A DNA stretch of 64,000 nucleotides from JACXVD01 sp020446665. Lineage in GTDB: Bacteria; Pseudomonadota; Alphaproteobacteria; Sphingomonadales; Sphingomonadaceae. Shown here one piece after another: positions 59,213 through 64,000 of the stretch. The first letter of the stretch is position 1; each line of letters starts with the position of its first letter. Position numbers and translations under genes: made by a program. The DNA lies in assembly GCA_041396905.1 (NCBI GenBank), contig JAWKXQ010000012.1, positions 1-64,000 of the forward strand. Reading direction: 5' to 3'. Below the pieces are notes generated by a model. It was not told where the DNA came from. It did not search any database and saw nothing but the letters and a program-made list of their open reading frames with translations.

Positions 59213-60281
59213 ATGCATTTCCTTGACCAGGCCAAGATCTATCTCAAATCCGGCGCGGGTGGCCCGGGGGCTGTCAGCTTCCGGCGCGAAAAATATGTCG
59301 AATATGGCGGCCCTGACGGCGGCAATGGCGGCAAGGGCGGCGATATCGTGTTCGAGGCCGTACAGGGTCTCAATACTCTGATCGATTTCCGCTATTCCCA
59401 GCATTTCAAGGCGAAACGCGGCGGACATGGCATGGGCCGTGACCGGACAGGTGCCGGTGCGCCCGATCTGGTGATCAAGGTGCCGGTGGGCACGCAGGTG
59501 ATCAGCGACGAGGATGGCGAAACCGTGCTCGCCGATTTCACGGAAGTCGGCCAGCGGGTGACGTTCCTCGAAGGTGGCATGGGCGGGCGTGGCAATGCCA
59601 GTTACAAGACCAGCACCAACCGCGCGCCGCGCCAGCATCAGCCGGGCGAACCGGGCGAGGAACTGTGGGTCTGGCTGCGGCTGAAGCTGCTCGCAGACGT
59701 TGGCTTGCTGGGCATGCCCAATGCCGGCAAGAGCACTTTCATCAACGCTGTGTCGAATGCGCGGGCGAAAGTTGGCCATTATGCCTTCACCACGCTCGTG
59801 CCCAAGCTGGGCGTGGTGCACCACAAGGGCCGCGAATTCGTGCTCGCGGATATTCCCGGCCTGATCGAAGGGGCAGCGGATGGCGCGGGGATTGGCGACC
59901 GTTTCCTGGGCCATATCGAACGCTGCCGCGTGCTGATCCATCTGGTCGATATTTCCGGCGAGGACCCGGCTGCGGCGATGCGCGTGGTGGAAGAAGAGCT
60001 GGGAAGCCTATGGCGAAGGGCTGGACGAAAAACCGCATCTGGTGGTGCTCAACAAGATTGACCTTGCCGATGAAGAGCTGGTCGCTGGCTTTGCCGAAGA
60101 GATGATGGCGGCCGGGGCAGATCAGGTCTTTGCCGTCTCTGGTGCGACAGGGCAGGGGATTTCCGAATTGCTCGATGCGGTGCTGGCCTATCTGCCGGAC
60201 CGCACGGCCACGGAAACCAAGGGGGCCGAAGTCGAGGATGTGGATCAGGACGATGAAGGCAGCAACTGGTCGCCCATCTGA
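59213..60281 (+). CDS. obgE: GTPase ObgE/CgtA, interrupted by a one-base insertion
   Basis: Essential ribosome-assembly and stress GTPase. The N-terminal glycine-rich Obg fold (GPDGGNGGKGGDIVF), G1 GMPNAGKST (167-175) and G3 DIPG (213-216) are in the first frame. At 60001-60003 there is GGG where homologous reading needs GG; the frame then shifts and stops at 60061 after 282 codons. Removing one G restores EAYGEGLDEKPHLVVL and then the G4 motif NKID (60048-60059), the G5 SGA and an acidic tail to 60281, 355 aa in all. As shown, the product would lack G4 and G5 and should be non-functional; a sequencing error is likely given essentiality. Confidence 0.88.
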
Positions 60282-60325
60282 TCATAATGCTCGCAACTCG
60301 GGGCTATCGCGTCGCGATTTCTCTC

Positions 60326-60333
60326 GCTAATCC
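60326..60333 (+). promoter_or_regulatory. Putative -10 element of proB (GCTAATCC)
   Basis: GCTAATCC matches 6 of 8 positions of GCTANAWC and ends 6 nt before the proB ATG, again predicting a leaderless start. No clear -35 was found. It is in the 58-bp gap after obgE. Confidence 0.3.
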
Positions 60334-60339
60334 GCGCGC

Positions 60340-61473
60340 ATGAGCATCGCCACTCTTGCAGATCTTGCTAATAAGGCCGCTTGTCCGCGTGTCGTGGTCA
60401 AGATTGGTTCTGCGTTGCTGGTGGGATCGGATGGTTCCCCGCGTCGGGCATGGCTTTCCGAAATGGCGGGTGAAATCGCGGAAATGCGCGCACGCGGGCA
60501 GCAAGTGGTTGTGGTCAGTTCCGGCGCGATTGCGCTGGGCGCGGCAAAGCTGGGGCTGGAACAGGGCGGCCGTGGCAGCTTGCCCGATGCGCAGGCAGCG
60601 GCCTCTGTGGGGCAGATTGCCCTGGCGGGTCTGTGGTCGGAACTGCTTGGCGCGCATGGTATCACCGCTGCGCAAATGTTGCTGACGCTGGAAGATCTGG
60701 AAGATCGCCGCCGCTATCTCAACGCGTCTTCTACCATTGCCCGTCTGCTGGATGCGGGGGCTGTGCCTGTGGTCAATGAGAATGACAGCGTGGCAACTGA
60801 GGAAATCCGCTTTGGCGACAATGACCGGCTCGCTGCGCGCGTGGCGCAGGCCGCCGCCGCCGATGCCGTATTGCTGCTGAGCGATATAGACGGGCTGTAT
60901 GACCGGCATCCGTCTGAAGCGGGCGCGCAGATGGTGCCGGTGGTGCGGGGGATCGACCAGCGTATCCGGGCGATGGCCAGCGGAGTTTCCAGCTCGGGCA
61001 TGGGTTCCGGCGGCATGGTGTCCAAACTGCAGGCCGCCGAAATTGCAGAGCGTGCAGGGATTGTGCTTGCGATCCTGAATGGCACGCCTGATCGCCCGAT
61101 TGCCCATGCGTTGAATGGGGGGAAGGGCACGATCTTCTTGCCCAAGCGCCGCGACGGTGCGCGCAAGGCATGGCTGGGCGGGCGCATGCGGCTGAAGGGC
61201 ACGCTGGTGGTTGATGCCGGATGCGCCGCGGCATTGCGTTCAGGCAACAGCCTGCTCGCAGCAGGCGTTGTCTCTGTGGATGGCAAATTCAGTCGCGGCG
61301 ATGCAGTGGCCATTTGCGATGTCGATGGCACGGCGATTGCCAATGGTCTGGCCGAATATGATGCCGCAGAATGCACCGCCCTGTGCGGCACACGGCGTGA
61401 AGAGCAACAGGCGGTGCTGGGCTATGCCCCGCGTCCGGCGGTGGTCCATCGCGATCACATGGTGCTGCTTTGA
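60340..61473 (+). CDS. proB: Glutamate 5-kinase
   Basis: First step of proline synthesis: ATP-dependent phosphorylation of glutamate, usually proline-inhibited. The 377-aa product has an amino-acid-kinase domain (VVVKIGSALLVG, VVVVSSGAIALGAAKLG, NENDSVATEEIRFGDND, GMGSGGMVSKLQAAEIA) and a C-terminal PUA domain from about 280. The obgE-proB order is widely conserved. The stop overlaps the next gene's TTG by 3 nt. Confidence 0.96.
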   Translation: MSIATLADLANKAACPRVVVKIGSALLVGSDGSPRRAWLSEMAGEIAEMRARGQQVVVVSSGAIALGAAKLGLEQGGRGSLPDAQAAASVGQIALAGLWSELLGAHGITAAQMLLTLEDLEDRRRYLNASSTIARLLDAGAVPVVNENDSVATEEIRFGDNDRLAARVAQAAAADAVLLLSDIDGLYDRHPSEAGAQMVPVVRGIDQRIRAMASGVSSSGMGSGGMVSKLQAAEIAERAGIVLAILNGTPDRPIAHALNGGKGTIFLPKRRDGARKAWLGGRMRLKGTLVVDAGCAAALRSGNSLLAAGVVSVDGKFSRGDAVAICDVDGTAIANGLAEYDAAECTALCGTRREEQQAVLGYAPRPAVVHRDHMVLL

Positions 61474-62381
61474 CGATAGCGATTACCGGGGGCACCGGTT
61501 TTGTCGGGCAGGCGGTGCTCGATATTGCCGCCGAACGCGGGCTGGCGATGCGGGCACTGGCGCGCAAGGTTCCGGCCGATGCCCATAGGCAAGTGGAATG
61601 GGTGCAGGGCAGCCTGTCAGACCCGGCGGCGCTTGATCGGCTGGTTAGCAGCGCAGAGGCCGTGATCCATATTGCCGGGCTGACCAACACGCCTGATCCG
61701 GCTGAATTTGAAACCGCCAATGTGTCCGGTACGCGCGAAGTGATCGACGCGGCCCGCCGCGCCGGGGTGCCGCGCTTCGTTTTTGTTTCCTCCCTCTCCG
61801 CGCGCGAGCCGCATCTCTCGGCCTATGGCGCGTCCAAGGCGAGGGCGGAGAAGCTGATTGCTGCCAGCGGGCTGGACTGGACCATGGTGCGCCCGCCCAC
61901 CGTCTATGGCCCGCGCGACAAGGATGTGTTCGAACTGTTCCGGTCAGCCAAATGGGGATTTGTGCCACTGCCTCCACCCGGTCGCAGCTCTGTGATCCAT
62001 GTGCATGATCTTGCGCGGCTCTTGCTGGCGCTGGTGCCTACGCATGAGGATGTGACGCATCAGATTTTCGAACCCGATGACGGGACCGAGGATGGCTGGA
62101 CGCATCAGGAACTGGCGCGGGTGATCGGCTGGGCCATGGGGCGCCATCCGTGGTCTCCGCATCTGCCCAAGGGGGTGCTGGAACGCGCAGCAAAGCTCGA
62201 CCGCATGCTGCGCGGGGACAAGGCAAAGCTTACCGCAGACAGGGTCGGCTACATGACGCATCCCGATTGGGTATGCAGCAAACGGGCGCAGGTGCCGCCA
62301 GCGATCTGGCAACCGCAAGTGGCAACCCGCGAGGGGATGAAGGCCACCGCCCAATGGTACCGCGAGGCGGGCTGGCTGTGA
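61470..62381 (+). CDS. NAD-dependent epimerase/dehydratase family protein
   Basis: A 303-aa extended (atypical) SDR with nucleotide motif TGGTGFVGQAVL at 6-17 and the catalytic-type YGASKARAEKLI. It resembles the NDUFA9-like/complex I-associated SDR group often found near proB and ubiquinone genes in alphaproteobacteria, but its substrate is unknown. The start is TTG 61470, which overlaps the proB stop in TTGA; the Rossmann motif begins only five residues in, so no later start fits. It is convergent with cysH across a repeat-bearing gap. Confidence 0.85.
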   Translation: MTIAITGGTGFVGQAVLDIAAERGLAMRALARKVPADAHRQVEWVQGSLSDPAALDRLVSSAEAVIHIAGLTNTPDPAEFETANVSGTREVIDAARRAGVPRFVFVSSLSAREPHLSAYGASKARAEKLIAASGLDWTMVRPPTVYGPRDKDVFELFRSAKWGFVPLPPPGRSSVIHVHDLARLLLALVPTHEDVTHQIFEPDDGTEDGWTHQELARVIGWAMGRHPWSPHLPKGVLERAAKLDRMLRGDKAKLTADRVGYMTHPDWVCSKRAQVPPAIWQPQVATREGMKATAQWYREAGWL

Positions 62382-62386
62382 AATCG

Positions 62387-62540
62387 CCCTCTCCCCTTCA
62401 GGGGAGAGGGAGGAGCGCCGTAGGCGCGGAGGGTGTGGGGGGTGTTGGCAGAGGCGGTGCCCAGCACACGACCCCACTCCACTGCGACTAGGCGGCAAAA
62501 ACCGCCAAGTCTCATTGCCCCTCCCCTAAAGGAGAGGGGG
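62387..62540. repeat. Palindromic repeat pair between convergent genes
   Basis: A perfect 10-bp hairpin CCCTCTCCCC-TTCA-GGGGAGAGGG (62387-62410) is followed by a G-rich AGGAGCGCCGTAGGCGCGGAGGGTG stretch given here only by position (62411-62434), then a less regular part. It closes with a second hairpin built from GCCCCTC and GAGGGGGC (62517-62541). The same style of CTCCCC/GGGGAG ends flanks the murG-murC element. It probably terminates transcription from both sides. Confidence 0.55.
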
Positions 62541-62553
62541 CTAGGCTTGTGCC

Positions 62554-63360
62554 CTAGAAAACCGGCTCGTAACCCGGCGGCAATTCGCCATCCGGGCCGG
62601 GCTTCACCGGCGTGTGAATGCCGCATTCGGTCTTGTCCCAGCCTTTCCAGCGGCCGCTGCGCGGGTCTTCGCCGGGGGCGACCTTATGCGTGCAGGGCGA
62701 GCAGCCGATCGAAGGGAAACCGGCCGCGACCAGCGGATGCGGGGGCAGGTCATGCTCGGCGAAATAGGCGGTGATGTCTTCTGCCTGCCAGTCGATCAGC
62801 GGATTGACCTTGAGCCGCCCCTGCGCATCCGAATTATCGATCTCGAAACGCGGCAGATTGGCGCGGGTAGAGGACTGGAAAGCCTTGCGCCCGGTAAAGC
62901 TGGCGTCAAATTCCGCCAGCGCACCGGCCAGTGGCAGAACCTTGCGCAATTCGCAGCAGCCATCGGGATCATAGGACCAGCGCAGCCCGCTTTCATCCTT
63001 GTCTGCCAGCGTGGCGGCATCCGGCGTGATGTTGCGCAGATCGGTGAGGCCCAGCCGTTCCACCAGCATATCGCGATAGGCCAGCGTTTCGGGAAAATGC
63101 TTGCCGGTTTCGATGAACAATACGGGCAGGGCGGGATCAATAGTGGCGATCAGATGCAGCAGAACCGCGCTTTCCGCGCCCATGCTGGAAACAACTGCGA
63201 TCTCGCCCAGCAATTCATCTTCGATCACAGCGCGCAGCAATTCCTGCGTGTCGCTGCCGCGGAACATGCGGTTCAGGCGAATGGCATCGGCTTCAGTGAA
63301 GCGGGGATCGGTGTCGATCAGATCGCGCACCCTTTCCCGGTTACGCGTGGCTTCAGCCAT
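62554..63360 (-). CDS. cysH: Adenylyl-sulfate (APS) reductase, CysH family
   Basis: Reduces activated sulfate to sulfite with thioredoxin. The 268-aa product has the PP-loop VSSMGAESAVLLH and the catalytic cysteine C246 in TECGIH. Four further cysteines, C135-C136 in DGCCELRK and C220/C223 in IGCSPCT, are the [4Fe-4S] ligands of the APS-using subgroup, so APS and not PAPS is the likely substrate. ATG 63360 (MAEATRNRER) overlaps the DUF934 stop by 8 bp. It is last in the leftward reductase-DUF934-cysH operon. Confidence 0.94.
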   Translation of the reverse strand: MAEATRNRERVRDLIDTDPRFTEADAIRLNRMFRGSDTQELLRAVIEDELLGEIAVVSSMGAESAVLLHLIATIDPALPVLFIETGKHFPETLAYRDMLVERLGLTDLRNITPDAATLADKDESGLRWSYDPDGCCELRKVLPLAGALAEFDASFTGRKAFQSSTRANLPRFEIDNSDAQGRLKVNPLIDWQAEDITAYFAEHDLPPHPLVAAGFPSIGCSPCTHKVAPGEDPRSGRWKGWDKTECGIHTPVKPGPDGELPPGYEPVF

Positions 63361-63778
63361 GACGCAGCTTCCAGATCGGCAAGGAGCCGTCAACGGCGGG
63401 CTGATAGTCATGCGGCCAGCGCTCCAGCGCATCCTCAATCGCTTGCGGCGCAATCGCCCGATCAGGCTCGAAAGAATCGAAGCCGCAGCGGCGCATATTG
63501 TTGAGCTGGTCTGCCAGCACATCGCCCACGGCGCGCAATTCGCCCTGATAGCCAGCTTCGCGCAAAATCCGTGCGGCGGAATAGCCGCGCCCGTCGCCGA
63601 ACACCGGGAAGTTCACTTCCACCAGCCGGATATGCGCCAGATGCGGGATCAGGTCGCGGGCATCATCGCCCGGCTCGATCCGCACGGCTTCGGCATCGGG
63701 CTGGTCGAGGAAGGAATCGACAGTCACGGCGGGGTGATCGACCCCTTCGTCATCGCGAAAACGGATCAGATCAGCCAT
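63353..63778 (-). CDS. DUF934 family protein of the sulfite-reduction operon
   Basis: A 141-aa protein with the DUF934 pattern: VNFPVFGDGRGYSAARILREAGYQGELRAVGDVLADQLNNMRRCGFDSF. This family is found almost only between cysI-like sulfite reductase and cysH genes in proteobacteria, and its biochemical role is not settled (an electron-transfer or assembly helper is often suggested). ATG 63778 overlaps the upstream reductase stop by 8 bp, and the stop overlaps cysH by 8 bp, so the three are tightly coupled. Confidence 0.9.
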   Translation of the reverse strand: MADLIRFRDDEGVDHPAVTVDSFLDQPDAEAVRIEPGDDARDLIPHLAHIRLVEVNFPVFGDGRGYSAARILREAGYQGELRAVGDVLADQLNNMRRCGFDSFEPDRAIAPQAIEDALERWPHDYQPAVDGSLPIWKLRHG

Positions 63779-64000
63779 ACAGCGCCTCCTTGAACGGTGC
63801 CATGCCGATACGGCGATAGGTATCGATGAAACGCTCGCCATCCTGGCGCTCGCGCAGATAGACTTCGGTGGTGGTTTCCACCGCGTCGACAATGCCCGCT
63901 TCGTCAAAGCCGGGGCCGGTGATCTTGCCGAGCGAGACATCTTCCGCTTCGCTGCCGCCCAGCAGCAGCTGGTAATTCTCGACGCCTTTCTTGTCGACGC
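63771..64000 (-). CDS. cysI: Nitrite/sulfite reductase (siroheme), 3' end only
   Basis: The last 75 residues of a ferredoxin-type nitrite/sulfite reductase: VENYQLLLGGSEAEDVSLGK, then ITGPGFDEAGIVDAVETTTEVYL and RDTYRR-like IDTYRRIGMAPFKEALYG before the stop at 63771. The siroheme/[4Fe-4S] cysteines lie outside the window. The start is beyond base 64000. Context with DUF934 and cysH favours sulfite as substrate; the symbol is by context. Confidence 0.85.
   Translation of the reverse strand, partial: VDKKGVENYQLLLGGSEAEDVSLGKITGPGFDEAGIVDAVETTTEVYLRERQDGERFIDTYRRIGMAPFKEALYG

Noticed and set aside
60042..60281. Separate 79-aa gene after obgE
   Set aside because: It is the C-terminal G4/G5 part of ObgE displaced by one base; the reading continues without a gap once the extra G is ignored.

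Overview
The window looks like the chromosome of a sphingomonad-type alphaproteobacterium, probably from the Erythrobacteraceae. The evidence is the high G+C content, dense GTG/TTG/ATG start overlaps, a TatABC set next to scpAB, a Bpt-type aminoacyl-tRNA-protein transferase followed by tamA/tamB, PII next to glutamine synthetase, and an unbroken canonical dcw cluster with mraZ. The placement rests on gene content and protein style only; no database search was possible. There is no transposase, integrase, prophage block or CRISPR array, so this is core genome. The unusual material lies in the gaps between genes.

Layout. 1-11 kb: the 3' end of ssb; a minus-strand ispH-thrB-rnhA operon; a lipoprotein whose stop codon lies in the end of a MITE-like repeat (3695-4021); argS with a SPOR-domain gene; then nagZ-scpA-scpB and tatABC. 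11-25 kb: a small membrane protein, an exported amidohydrolase, ilvA, bpt, tamA-tamB, a lone phage-type lysozyme, glnA and glnB. The glnA 3' region has two near-identical terminators that bracket a possible small RNA. 24-34 kb: pepA-like peptidase/SH3-like/argC operon, map, a low-G+C secreted orphan, ccmA-ccmB, phhB, a short-chain dehydrogenase, an AlkA-type glycosylase, a ferredoxin, cysK and two membrane proteins.

34.3-53.6 kb: the complete division and cell-wall cluster mraZ-rsmH-ftsL-ftsI-murE-murF-mraY-murD-ftsW-murG-murC-murB-ddl-ftsQ-ftsA-ftsZ. Every junction from mraZ to ftsA overlaps by 1 or 4 nt. At murG/murC a palindromic repeat has apparently inserted into the start of murC, and overlap is kept only through a 65-codon reading frame that runs through the repeat. 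The cluster is preceded by a helically phased array of GGG boxes resembling MraZ operators. ftsZ has its own leader, with a perfect DnaA box beside a TTAACC (CtrA half-site-like) motif.

53.6-64 kb: a TPR/SPOR protein, ybjN, proC, a Bax-inhibitor-1 family protein, a polyproline lipoprotein, tRNA-Ala(CGC), obgE with a one-base frameshift, proB, an epimerase-like gene, then the assimilatory sulfate-reduction genes cysH, a DUF934 gene and the 3' end of a sulfite/nitrite reductase gene on the minus strand.

I found no clear undescribed multi-gene system. The best leads are the murG/murC insertion, the phased array upstream of mraZ, the MITE-like element and the possible RNA between the glnA terminators.
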